A stretch of 10,877 nt of DNA from assembly GCA_009786735.1 (NCBI GenBank), contig WQRM01000041.1, positions 1 through 10,877 on the forward strand, written 5' to 3'. The translations under genes and the position numbers were made by a program. Below the pieces are notes generated by a model, which saw only the letters and a program-made list of their open reading frames with translations, was not told the origin of the DNA and did no database searches. Source of the DNA: Oscillospiraceae bacterium. Its GTDB lineage: Bacteria; Bacillota; Clostridia; Oscillospirales; Acutalibacteraceae. This document shows, in pieces, positions 1 through 5,557 of the stretch (positions within the stretch are counted from its first letter, which is position 1; each line of letters opens with the position of its first letter).

Positions 1-1296
1 CGCCGCGCCATATTTCTTCACCAGCGGCAGCAGCGCCGCGAGCGATTCCGCCTTGCCGTTCACGGAGTTCAGCAGCGGCTTGCCGTTGTACAGGCGCATC
101 GCGCGCTCGGCAGCAATTGGGTCAGAGGTGTCAATCTGCAGCGGAACATCCGTCACGCTTTGCAGCCCCACCACGGCTTGCTCCAGCACAGCCGCCTCGT
201 CGATTTCCGGCAAGCCCACGTTCACGTCGAGGATTTTCGCGCCGTGCTCAATTTGGCTCAACGCTTCTTTATAAACATAGCCCATGTCGTTTTCACGCAG
301 CGCTTGCTTGAGCCGCGGCTTGCCCGTGGGATTGATGCGCTCGCCAATCACCACCGTTGTGCCGCCGAGCGCAGCGGTTTTTGCGTATGACGACACCACG
401 GTGCGCGTCTTGGGCAGCACCGGCAGGGGAGTGATCGCCCCGCAGGTTTGCACGACTGCGGCGATGTGCTCGGGCGTGGTACCGCAGCAGCCGCCGATGA
501 CGTGCGCGCCGCTGTGCGCGATGTCAGCCATCTGGCGTGCGAAGTCCTCCGGCGCAACGTTGAACGTCGTTTGCCCGTTGATGATTTGCGGCAGCCCGGC
601 GTTGGGGTTAATCACAACCGGGATGCTCGCATGCGCCACAAGCTCGGCGAGCAGACGTTGCATCTGCTGCGGACCAAGCCCGCAGTTGAGCCCCAGCGCA
701 GCCGCGCCCAAGCCTTCAATCAGCGCCACCGCCGCGGGAATATCGCCGCCGGTGAGCAGTCTGCCGCCTTCGTCCAGCGTGAAGGTCACCACAATGGGCA
801 GATCGCTGTTCTCTTTTGCCGCCAGCATCGCCGCCTTGATTTCATAGGTATCGCTCATCGTCTCCAGCAAAATTAGGTCAGCTCCGGCGTCAGTTCCGGC
901 TTTGATTGCCTGCGCGAACAGCGCAACGGCCTGCTCAAAGCCCAAGTCGCCCAGTGGCGCAAGCAGCTTGCCTGTGGGGCCAATATCGAGGGCAACCAGT
1001 GCACCGGTAGCTTGTGCCGCCTGGCGCGCAAGCGCAACACCGGCCGCCACCACTTCCTCAACGCAATAGCCCGTGCCGTCGAGCTTCAGGCGGTTTGCGC
1101 CAAAGGTGTTGGTGGTGATGATGTTGCAGCCAGTGCGTGCATAGTCCGCGTGAATGTCCGCAATCGCGTCAGGTCGGGTGATGTTCCACAGCTCGGGCAG
1201 CTCTTGCAGCGTCAGCCCCTTCGCCTGCAGCATCGTGCCCATCGCGCCGTCAAAAACCAGCAGCTCGCTGCCCAATTTGCGCAAAAAATCGTTCAT
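1..1296 (-). CDS. metH: B12-dependent methionine synthase (MetH), N-terminal 432 residues, cut by window edge
   Basis: Transfers a methyl group from methyltetrahydrofolate to homocysteine via cobalamin, giving methionine; cytoplasmic. I translated the open minus-strand frame from the ATG at 1294-1296 down to base 1 without a stop. Residues 1 to about 290 form the homocysteine-binding barrel: it opens with a VFDGAMGTML stretch and has the three zinc-ligand cysteines of the family, Cys205 (LNCG) and Cys270-Cys271 (GGCCGTTP). The folate (pterin) domain begins near residue 315 with IGERINPTGK (GERIN at 318-322). The cap and cobalamin domains would lie left of the window. The start is supported by a GAGGAGG site 5-7 bases upstream. 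The ATG overlaps the TGA of the upstream reactivation-domain gene (ATGA), so translation is probably coupled. The shadow frames on the plus strand here are not genes. Confidence 0.96.
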   Translation of the reverse strand, partial: MNDFLRKLGSELLVFDGAMGTMLQAKGLTLQELPELWNITRPDAIADIHADYARTGCNIITTNTFGANRLKLDGTGYCVEEVVAAGVALARQAAQATGALVALDIGPTGKLLAPLGDLGFEQAVALFAQAIKAGTDAGADLILLETMSDTYEIKAAMLAAKENSDLPIVVTFTLDEGGRLLTGGDIPAAVALIEGLGAAALGLNCGLGPQQMQRLLAELVAHASIPVVINPNAGLPQIINGQTTFNVAPEDFARQMADIAHSGAHVIGGCCGTTPEHIAAVVQTCGAITPLPVLPKTRTVVSSYAKTAALGGTTVVIGERINPTGKPRLKQALRENDMGYVYKEALSQIEHGAKILDVNVGLPEIDEAAVLEQAVVGLQSVTDVPLQIDTSDPIAAERAMRLYNGKPLLNSVNGKAESLAALLPLVKKYGAA

Positions 1297-1874
1297 ACAA
1301 TCCTCCTCAATCCAACCACCGCCGTCACGGACTTCGCCGGGCACAGCATGTTGCCGTCGGTTAATGTCAGCCCAATTCGCCTCGGGCAGTCCAGCATGGT
1401 CAGCACATCGCGCTGGTGTGTAATGTCAAAATCGCCATAGCCCGCGCTGAAGCGTTCGGTGAGCTGCCAGCCCAGCAGTTCGGGCTCGCGCGTGATTTCA
1501 CCCACCACGCTATCACACGCGGCTTCAATCATCGCCGTGCAAACGGCGTCGGCAATCACGGCTTTGTCCATTTCTGTTGCGTTGTAGCGCCGCAGCAAGG
1601 CATCCGCTTCAGCCCCCAGCGTTGCCGCAAACACAGCCACGCGGGTGCAGCCGCGCAAGTGCCGCGCGAGGTCGCCGCTGTGCACGCGCAAGCCGCCGAA
1701 GCCCACCGCCTGCGCCTGCACTTCGCAGTCCCACAGCCGGTAGATATGCTTGGGCGTGATGACCGTGTTGAGCTCTTCATGCAGCTGCGCAATGTGCGCC
1801 AACACGCGCGCATCATCAAGACCTTCGCTGCAGCCCAAATAGCGCAGCACGTCATTCGTGTCTATGTTACTCAC
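1293..1874 (-). CDS. Free-standing methionine synthase reactivation-domain protein
   Basis: A 193-residue protein resembling the C-terminal activation domain of MetH, which binds S-adenosylmethionine so that oxidised cobalamin can be reductively remethylated. In E. coli this domain is fused to MetH; in many Firmicutes and in Thermotoga it is a separate protein. What I see: an ERFSAGYGDF stretch at about residues 140-149, the usual SAM-site signature (RxxPGYG-like, here with Ser-Ala in place of the common Ser-Pro), and a C-terminal LTDGNMLCPAKSVTAVVGL segment typical of the family. The start is GTG at 1872-1874, overlapping the metF stop by 4 bp (GTGA); the stop overlaps the metH start. The tight sandwich between metF and metH supports the role strongly. 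The electron donor is not visible in the window. Confidence 0.9.
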   Translation of the reverse strand: MSNIDTNDVLRYLGCSEGLDDARVLAHIAQLHEELNTVITPKHIYRLWDCEVQAQAVGFGGLRVHSGDLARHLRGCTRVAVFAATLGAEADALLRRYNATEMDKAVIADAVCTAMIEAACDSVVGEITREPELLGWQLTERFSAGYGDFDITHQRDVLTMLDCPRRIGLTLTDGNMLCPAKSVTAVVGLRRIV

Positions 1875-2728
1875 TTCAAAATCTCCGACAAATTGCGCAT
1901 AATCCGCCCGGCAATGTCGGGCTTGTTCATCGTGTAAATGTGAATGTGGTTCACGCCGTTTGCAATCAAGTCGATGATCTGCTCTGTCGCATAGGCGATG
2001 CCCGCCTGGTTCATCGCCGCGGGATTATCCGCAAAGCGGTCCACAATCGCGCGGAATCGTGGCGGCAGCACCGTGCCCGAAATCGAGCAAATCCGTGCGA
2101 TCTGCTTGGCGTTGATCACCGGCATGATGCCCGCGATCACCGGCACGTCCACGCCGCTTTTGAGCAAGCGGAACATGAAGTTATACAGCACATGGTTGTC
2201 AAAAAACATCTGCGTGGTGAGGAACGCACAGCCTGCGTCAACCTTGCGTTTGAGGCTGTCGATGTCCGCCTGCAGGCTCGGGGATTCCGGGTGTCCTTCG
2301 GGGTAGCACGCGCCGCCCACGCAAAAGTCGCCATGGCGCAAAATCGCCTCGGTCAGCTCGTTGGCATAGGCATAGTCGCCCGTGGCGCAGCCCTCGGCAG
2401 GCACGTCGCCGCGCAGCGCCAGCACATTGGTGATGTTCTTGCTCTTCAGTTCATCCAGTACCGCGCCAATCTCTGTGGCATCAGAGCCAATGCAGGTCAA
2501 ATGCGCCAGTGCCGCCACGCCATTGACGTTCTGAATCTCGTTGGCGATCTCCACGGTGTTCCCGCGTGTGCTGCCGCCCGCGCCATACGTCACACTCATG
2601 AACGACGGCTTCAGATCTGCGATTTCGCGTATCACGTTCTTCGCGCCTTCAAGCGGCACACCGGCCTTCGGTGGAAACAACTCGCACGACACCGTGATGT
2701 TGTTGTTGAGAATATCAGTGATTTTCAT
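1871..2728 (-). CDS. metF: 5,10-methylenetetrahydrofolate reductase
   Basis: Reduces methylene-tetrahydrofolate to methyl-tetrahydrofolate, the methyl donor for MetH encoded just downstream; a cytoplasmic flavoprotein. The product is 285 residues, close to the E. coli enzyme, and spans one full TIM barrel. Visible family marks are CELFPPK with the catalytic Glu at residue 16, SVTYGAGGSTR at 45-55, LALRGD with Asp108 at the folate site, CYPEGHPES, and a TTQMFF strand. I chose the ATG at 2726-2728 because it is preceded by AAAGGAGA with a 6-base spacing and because the family begins near this point; the open frame continues to 2776 but into the tail of the upstream gene. It follows the Rrf2 gene by 19 bp and overlaps the next gene by 4 bp. 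In acetogens MetF often has a partner, MetV; none is adjacent here. Confidence 0.96.
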   Translation of the reverse strand: MKITDILNNNITVSCELFPPKAGVPLEGAKNVIREIADLKPSFMSVTYGAGGSTRGNTVEIANEIQNVNGVAALAHLTCIGSDATEIGAVLDELKSKNITNVLALRGDVPAEGCATGDYAYANELTEAILRHGDFCVGGACYPEGHPESPSLQADIDSLKRKVDAGCAFLTTQMFFDNHVLYNFMFRLLKSGVDVPVIAGIMPVINAKQIARICSISGTVLPPRFRAIVDRFADNPAAMNQAGIAYATEQIIDLIANGVNHIHIYTMNKPDIAGRIMRNLSEILK

Positions 2729-2747
2729 GGGTTCTCCTTTAGTTGAT

Positions 2748-3185
2748 TTAGATATAATACATGCTGTCGCCGCCATATTGCTTCGCCTTCGTCACCAGCG
2801 CGTCAAGATCAATCGCCTTCAACGCCTCGGGAATCACCTCGTCCAAGCGGCTAAACACTTCGTTTTGCAGCGTATCTTCAATGTTGGGCGCTTTCACCGC
2901 AACCGTTGCACCGGCTTTTTCAAACAACGCAATCTCAATCGCGAACAGGATGTCATACACCGAGATGTCGCGCGCCGGGCACGCCAGCTGGTAGCCGCCG
3001 CCCGCGCCCTTTGTGGACGTCACAATGTCGCCGCGCTTGAGCAGCGAAAACACCTGCTCCAAATAAATTTTAGACACACCCAGCGTCTCCGACAGCGACA
3101 AAATCGTCACCGACTTTTCTTCGCCGCTCAGTCCCATTTGCACAAGTGCCGCCAGCGCGTAGCGTGATTTTGCTGAAATTTTCAT
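2748..3185 (-). CDS. Rrf2-family transcriptional regulator heading the metF-metH operon
   Basis: A 145-residue winged-helix regulator. Residues 1-12 (MKISAKSRYALA) are the classic Rrf2 opening; a helix-turn-helix lies at about 28-50 (LSETLGVSKIYLEQVFSLLKRG), followed by the wing with GAGGGYQLA at 60-68. Family members include IscR, NsrR and CymR. Iron-sulfur members have three spaced cysteines after the wing; this protein has only one cysteine (Cys69), so it probably does not hold such a cluster, and is closer in that respect to cysteine-metabolism regulators of the CymR kind. The ATG at 3183-3185 has GAGGA about 10 bases upstream; a TTG further up is less likely. It is the first gene of a transcript with metF, the reactivation protein and metH. 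Control of sulfur amino acid synthesis and of itself is an inference from position. Confidence 0.9.
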   Translation of the reverse strand: MKISAKSRYALAALVQMGLSGEEKSVTILSLSETLGVSKIYLEQVFSLLKRGDIVTSTKGAGGGYQLACPARDISVYDILFAIEIALFEKAGATVAVKAPNIEDTLQNEVFSRLDEVIPEALKAIDLDALVTKAKQYGGDSMYYI

Positions 3186-3207
3186 CTGCCATCCATCCTC
3201 TTGCAAA

Positions 3208-3226
3208 ACATATAGTTTATATATGT
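3208..3226. promoter_or_regulatory. Candidate operator: 7-bp AT-rich inverted repeat at the Rrf2 promoter
   Basis: Perfect inverted repeat ACATATA-GTTTA-TATATGT (19 bp, 5-bp spacer) directly downstream of the -10 box of the rrf2 promoter, covering the expected transcription start. Rrf2 proteins bind AT-rich dyads, so autoregulation is plausible; binding is inferred. Confidence 0.55.
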
Positions 3227-3255
3227 ATTTTAGCAGTTGCGCGCCACAATGTCAA
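3227..3255 (-). promoter_or_regulatory. Sigma-A type promoter for rrf2-metF-metH
   Basis: Reading the minus strand, TTGACA (3250-3255) is followed after 17 bp by TAAAAT (3227-3232). The -35 is perfect and the -10 differs from consensus at one position. The rrf2 start codon is about 41 bp below the -10. Confidence 0.85.
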
Positions 3256-3284
3256 GTGTTTTTTAGAAATTTGCAAAAAACATA

Positions 3285-3313
3285 TTGACAAACGTCCATG
3301 CATATGCTATAAT
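3285..3313 (+). promoter_or_regulatory. Perfect consensus sigma-A promoter for arsR and the Cys-rich gene
   Basis: TTGACA (3285-3290), 17-bp spacer, TATAAT (3308-3313): an exact match to consensus. Such a strong promoter fits a gene normally held off by a repressor. It is back to back with the rrf2 promoter; the two -35 boxes are about 30 bp apart. Confidence 0.9.
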
Positions 3314-3326
3314 AGCAACACAACAC

Positions 3327-3342
3327 ATGGATAACCGTCCAT
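3327..3342. promoter_or_regulatory. Candidate ArsR operator between promoter and ribosome site
   Basis: Inverted repeat ATGGA-N6-TCCAT at 3327-3342, just downstream of the expected start point and touching the AGGAGG ribosome site (3343-3348). A further TCCAT half site lies in the promoter spacer (3295-3299). ArsR-family repressors bind dyads over their own promoters; the assignment is inferred from position. Confidence 0.5.
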
Positions 3343-3352
3343 AGGAGGCGAT

Positions 3353-3679
3353 ATGAGCGACAAATTCAAGGCCTTGGCAGACCCAAACCGCTCGGCGGTG
3401 TTCGCGCTGTTGTCGTGCTGCGAGCTTTGCGCCTGTGACATCCTCAAGCAGCTGCCCATCCACCAAACCACGCTGTCGCACCACATGAAAGTCCTGGTGG
3501 ACTGCGGCTTGGTGCGCACGCGGCGCGACGGCAAGTGCATCTATTACGCGCTCAACATCGACACCGTGCGTGACTGCGAGGCCTTTTTCACCGCTGCGCT
3601 CACCAAAGCTTGTCATTGCGGGCCGGACTGCAGCTGCCTGCATTGCTGTAATCTTTCACGAAAGGAGACTGCCCAATGA
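3353..3679 (+). CDS. ArsR/SmtB-family metal-responsive repressor with a Cys-rich tail
   Basis: A 108-residue winged-helix protein. It starts FKALADPNR as ArsR proteins do, has a recognition helix at about 38-48 (QTTLSHHMKVL), and a wing near 55-67 (RTRRDGKCIYYAL). A CCELCACD cluster at residues 22-29 matches the position of the ELCVCDL thiol site that binds As(III)/Sb(III) in classical ArsR, here with two extra cysteines just before it. The last 22 residues add a CHCGPDCSCLHCC tail (six Cys, residues 87-99); the whole protein has 13 Cys. It is therefore probably a repressor released by a soft metal or metalloid; which one cannot be told. The start has AGGAGG four bases upstream. Its TGA overlaps the ATG of the next gene. 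No efflux pump or arsenate reductase follows, which is unusual for an ars operon. Confidence 0.92.
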   Translation: MSDKFKALADPNRSAVFALLSCCELCACDILKQLPIHQTTLSHHMKVLVDCGLVRTRRDGKCIYYALNIDTVRDCEAFFTAALTKACHCGPDCSCLHCCNLSRKETAQ

Positions 3680-3798
3680 ACGAACAACGCACCTGCACCA
3701 ATCCGCTGTGCAAATGTGAAAACTGCACTTGCGACCCCTGCCTGTGTGACGGCGAAACCCATTGCGCCTGCCCCTGCTGCCCGGATGCCGCACAATAG
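3676..3798 (+). CDS. 40-residue metallothionein-like Cys-rich protein
   Basis: A tiny frame starting in the ATGA overlap with arsR and ending at TAG 3796-3798. I read 40 residues with 11 cysteines (positions 7, 12, 14, 17, 19, 22, 24, 30, 32, 34, 35), mostly in CxC and CxxC spacing, for example CKCENCTCDPCLC at 12-24 and HCACPCC at 29-35; no hydrophobic stretch. This is the composition and spacing of bacterial metallothioneins, and the middle part recalls the CACEPCLC segment of cyanobacterial SmtA. A GAAAGGAG site at 3659-3666 lies 9 bases upstream. Co-transcription with an ArsR/SmtB repressor parallels the smtB-smtA pair, although those are divergent. Likely role: binding or buffering soft metal ions in the cytoplasm. 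Alternatives are a metallochaperone or a Cys-rich modified peptide. Too short for default gene callers. Confidence 0.82.
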   Translation: MNEQRTCTNPLCKCENCTCDPCLCDGETHCACPCCPDAAQ

Positions 3799-3807
3799 AA
3801 CGAAACC

Positions 3808-3850
3808 AAAACACACCCTTGTGCGCAACTTGGCACGTGGGTGTGTTTTT
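3808..3850 (+). terminator. Rho-independent terminator after the ArsR/Cys-rich unit
   Basis: An 11-bp perfect stem (AAAACACACCC at 3808-3818 with GGGTGTGTTTT at 3839-3849), extended by an inner GTGC/GCAC pair in the 20-base loop, and ending in a run of five T. It begins 10 bp after the stop codon. The A run on the left could let it work weakly for minus-strand transcripts from scfB. Confidence 0.9.
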
Positions 3851-3856
3851 ATACTT

Positions 3857-3884
3857 CGGGTGGATTCATATCCACCCCTACAGG
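3857..3884 (-). repeat. Palindromic repeat family A, copy 1
   Basis: On the minus strand it reads CCTGTAGGGGTGGAT...ATCCACCCG. Core stem GGTGGAT/ATCCACC. The C-to-T change in one arm is matched by G-to-A in the other, so the hairpin is kept. Confidence 0.8.
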
Positions 3885-3990
3885 TTGCGGCAACTGGCAA
3901 ATTTTCGGGAAATATCTACCTGTAGGGGCGGATGCAAATCCGCCCGGGCTTTCCTATTCCACACAACTCGCCGCCAACCAAATCGCACAC
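3872..3990. repeat. 119-bp direct repeat, copy 1 (intergenic)
   Basis: Matches 4108-4226 at an offset of 236 bp with only two mismatches (3883 and 3907). It includes one family-A palindrome and, at its right end, a copy of the last 11 codons plus stop of scfB, read on the minus strand. The sequences diverge abruptly after 3990/4226. This copy therefore holds a dead fragment of the scfB 3' end. Confidence 0.9.
3919..3947 (+). repeat. Palindromic repeat family A, copy 2
   Basis: CCTGTAGGGGCGGAT, a GCAA centre, then ATCCGCCCGGG. Perfect GGCGGAT/ATCCGCC stem. Lies inside the first 119-bp direct repeat and is identical to copy 5. Confidence 0.85.
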
Positions 3991-4003
3991 CACCTGCGGT
4001 GGG
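3991..4003 (+). repeat. Short repeat module CACCTGCGGTGGG
   Basis: This 13-mer, itself a CCACC/GGTGG-type hairpin, also occurs at 10786-10798 and, inverted, at 9851-9863. It starts exactly where the 119-bp direct repeat ends. Confidence 0.7.
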
Positions 4004-4034
4004 ATTTTCACATGATCAACATGGCTATCGTCAG

Positions 4035-4062
4035 CATGTAGGGGCGGCGGGCGCGCCGCCCG
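4035..4062 (+). repeat. Palindromic repeat family A, copy 3
   Basis: Begins CATGTAGGGGCGGCGGG and ends CGCGCCGCCCG. Forms a larger inverted pair with copy 4 across a roughly 30-bp AT-rich spacer (4063-4092). Confidence 0.85.
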
Positions 4063-4092
4063 AAACCTTAATATAACCATATTTTTATCGCC

Positions 4093-4120
4093 CGGGTGGC
4101 GCGCCCGCCACCCCTACATG
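4093..4120 (-). repeat. Palindromic repeat family A, copy 4
   Basis: Inverted relative to copy 3 and, over all 28 bases, identical to the copy at 8084-8111 about 4 kb away. Lies partly inside the second 119-bp direct repeat. Confidence 0.85.
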
Positions 4121-4226
4121 TTGCGGCAACTGGCAAATTTTCAGGAAATATCTACCTGTAGGGGCGGATGCAAATCCGCCCGGGCTTTCCTATTCCACAC
4201 AACTCGCCGCCAACCAAATCGCACAC
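4108..4226. repeat. 119-bp direct repeat, copy 2 (overlaps scfB 3' end)
   Basis: Partner of 3872-3990. Bases 4190-4226 are the functional 3' end of scfB; the rest is intergenic. Because this copy is joined to the full gene it is probably the parent, and 3872-3990 the derived one. Confidence 0.9.
4155..4183 (+). repeat. Palindromic repeat family A, copy 5
   Basis: Identical to copy 2 as part of the 119-bp direct repeat. It sits 7 bp beyond the scfB stop codon and could act as an mRNA 3'-end hairpin; no T run follows. Confidence 0.85.
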
Positions 4227-5557
4227 TCCAGCCGCTTCTTAAACAGCACACACCCATCCTCATACATCCCGTGGATGCTCCCGCTGGCGTGGTAGGCGTT
4301 CGCCGGGCAGCCGCCCGCGCAAAAATACTTCGCCCAGCAGTCGCGGCACTCGGCTTTCGCGTGCAGGCTGCACCCCGCAAAATCATCGCGCAGGGCAGGG
4401 GAGGTAATCCCCTCGCGCACATTGCCCATGATAAACGCGCGGTTGCCCACAAACTGGTGGCAGGGATAAAACTCCCCATCAGGCGTCACCGCAAGATACT
4501 CCGTGCCCACGCCGCAGCCCGCCGTGCGCTTGTAGTAGCACGGCCCATGCCGCAAGTTCAGCGTGTAGTGGTAGAACGAGTAGTCGCCGTCCACCATGTC
4601 CAGCGCCAGTGCTTCGTATTCATCCAGCACGCGGCGCAAATCATCCGGTGTCAGCGCATGTGGCGCAGCAGGGGAGCACACCACAGGCTCCAGCGAAAGC
4701 GCGCGAAAGCCGAGCGCAACCATGTGCGCAATGTCCTGCAAAAAGTCGGTGTTGTGGTGCGTGAATGTGCCGCGGATGTAGTAGCCACAGCCCTCGCGCG
4801 CCCCCACCAGCCGCCGGAACTTCGGCACAACATCATCGTAGCACCCGCGTCCGTCGTGCGTTTTGCGCAGCCGATCGTGGGTTTCTTTGCGCCCATCAAG
4901 GCTCAGCACCACATTGCTGATTTCACGCTGGCAAAAGTCGATTACATCGTCGTCAATCAGCACGCCATTCGTCGTCAGCGTGAAGCGGAAATGCTTGCCG
5001 CTTTCGGCTTCTTTCCCGCGCGCATACGCCACCAACCGCTTGAGCACATCCCAGTTCAGCAGCGGTTCGCCGCCAAAAAAGTCGATGTCCAAGTTGCGGC
5101 GCGGCCCGCTGTTCGCCAGCAAAAAGTCAATCGCCGCCTTGCCCACGTCATAGGACATCAGCTGCTTGTCCCACGCGCGCACAAAGCAGTATTCGCACGC
5201 CAAATTGCAGGCATGCGCCATATGCAAGCACATCGCTTTGACGAACATCCCCCTCCGCTCCTGCGGAGCACCTCCCCCAGCGGGGGAGGCCTTGGCATTC
5301 CCATCGACCTTGCGGCTGTCGCCAGGGTCGCCCCCCTTGGGGGAGATGTCGCGAAGCGACAGAGGGGGTGAAATGATAATCTCTTGTGAGAACAACTTCC
5401 CCGCATCAATCAACGCCTGTATGTCGGGGAACTGCGTCTGATTCACGCTATCCCAGTGCTGCACCGCATGCAAAACAGACGGATCGACCACATGTATCGA
5501 TCCGCTGTTCACGTCCAGTATGATGTTTTTGCCGTGCAAAGTGTAGCAGTGCGTCAT
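4190..5557 (-). CDS. scfB: SCIFF ranthipeptide maturase, radical SAM/SPASM enzyme with an in-frame repeat insertion
   Basis: Forms thioether cross-links between Cys sulfurs and backbone carbons (Thr alpha-carbons in studied homologues) in the peptide encoded just upstream. 455 residues. The N-terminal peptide-recognition part (1 to about 60; NIILDVNSGSIHVVD) resembles other SCIFF maturases. The radical SAM core has CNLACEYC with cluster cysteines 117, 121 and 124, then FFGGEP at 160-165. The SPASM region has C348...C366, the CxxCxxxxxCxxxC motif at 404, 407, 413 and 417, and C436, for two auxiliary clusters. Between them, residues 63-103 are low-complexity (Pro/Gly/Ser/Lys-rich) and encoded by a hairpin-rich repeat (5249-5371), in frame and without stops, where relatives have a linker of about 15-20 residues. 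An ATG at 5246-5248 follows the repeat, but the matching N-terminal domain argues for the upstream start, which overlaps the scfA stop (ATGA). Confidence 0.95.
   Translation of the reverse strand: MTHCYTLHGKNIILDVNSGSIHVVDPSVLHAVQHWDSVNQTQFPDIQALIDAGKLFSQEIIISPPLSLRDISPKGGDPGDSRKVDGNAKASPAGGGAPQERRGMFVKAMCLHMAHACNLACEYCFVRAWDKQLMSYDVGKAAIDFLLANSGPRRNLDIDFFGGEPLLNWDVLKRLVAYARGKEAESGKHFRFTLTTNGVLIDDDVIDFCQREISNVVLSLDGRKETHDRLRKTHDGRGCYDDVVPKFRRLVGAREGCGYYIRGTFTHHNTDFLQDIAHMVALGFRALSLEPVVCSPAAPHALTPDDLRRVLDEYEALALDMVDGDYSFYHYTLNLRHGPCYYKRTAGCGVGTEYLAVTPDGEFYPCHQFVGNRAFIMGNVREGITSPALRDDFAGCSLHAKAECRDCWAKYFCAGGCPANAYHASGSIHGMYEDGCVLFKKRLECAIWLAASCVE
5249..5371. repeat. In-frame palindromic repeat element inside scfB
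   Basis: About 123 bp (41 codons) with CCCCCTC at one end and its inverse GAGGGGG at the other. It contains several hairpins: CCGC-TCCT-GCGG, CCTCCCCC-AGC-GGGGGAGG, and GTCGC-GAA-GCGAC. The last module resembles intergenic pieces at 9834-9844 and 10803-10813. Length divisible by three keeps scfB open. Boundaries are approximate, set by the change in base pattern and by comparison with what I recall of other maturases. Confidence 0.75.

Noticed and set aside
284..847. 187-residue plus-strand open frame opposite metH
   Set aside because: metH on the minus strand has zinc cysteines, folate motifs and a ribosome site; this frame has none of these.
1940..2746. 268-residue plus-strand open frame opposite metF
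   Set aside because: Antisense shadow; composition typical of reverse-strand reading of GC-rich genes and no ribosome site.
3186..3352. SAM riboswitch or T-box upstream of the methionine operon
   Set aside because: The minus-strand leader from the promoter to the rrf2 start is under 40 bases, too short for either, and no matching motif is present.
3676..3798. The Cys-rich mini-protein as a second ranthipeptide precursor for ScfB
   Set aside because: It lacks the SCIFF leader and core, is on the other strand, and is overlapped with an ArsR gene behind a terminator; metal binding is the simpler reading, though not excluded.
3872..4226. CRISPR array
   Set aside because: Repeats are palindromic, irregularly spaced and in both orientations; no regular spacers and no cas genes.
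4118..5371. 417-residue plus-strand open frame opposite scfB
   Set aside because: Shadow of scfB and of the repeats; it begins inside a repeat, and the minus frame has intact radical SAM and SPASM cysteines.
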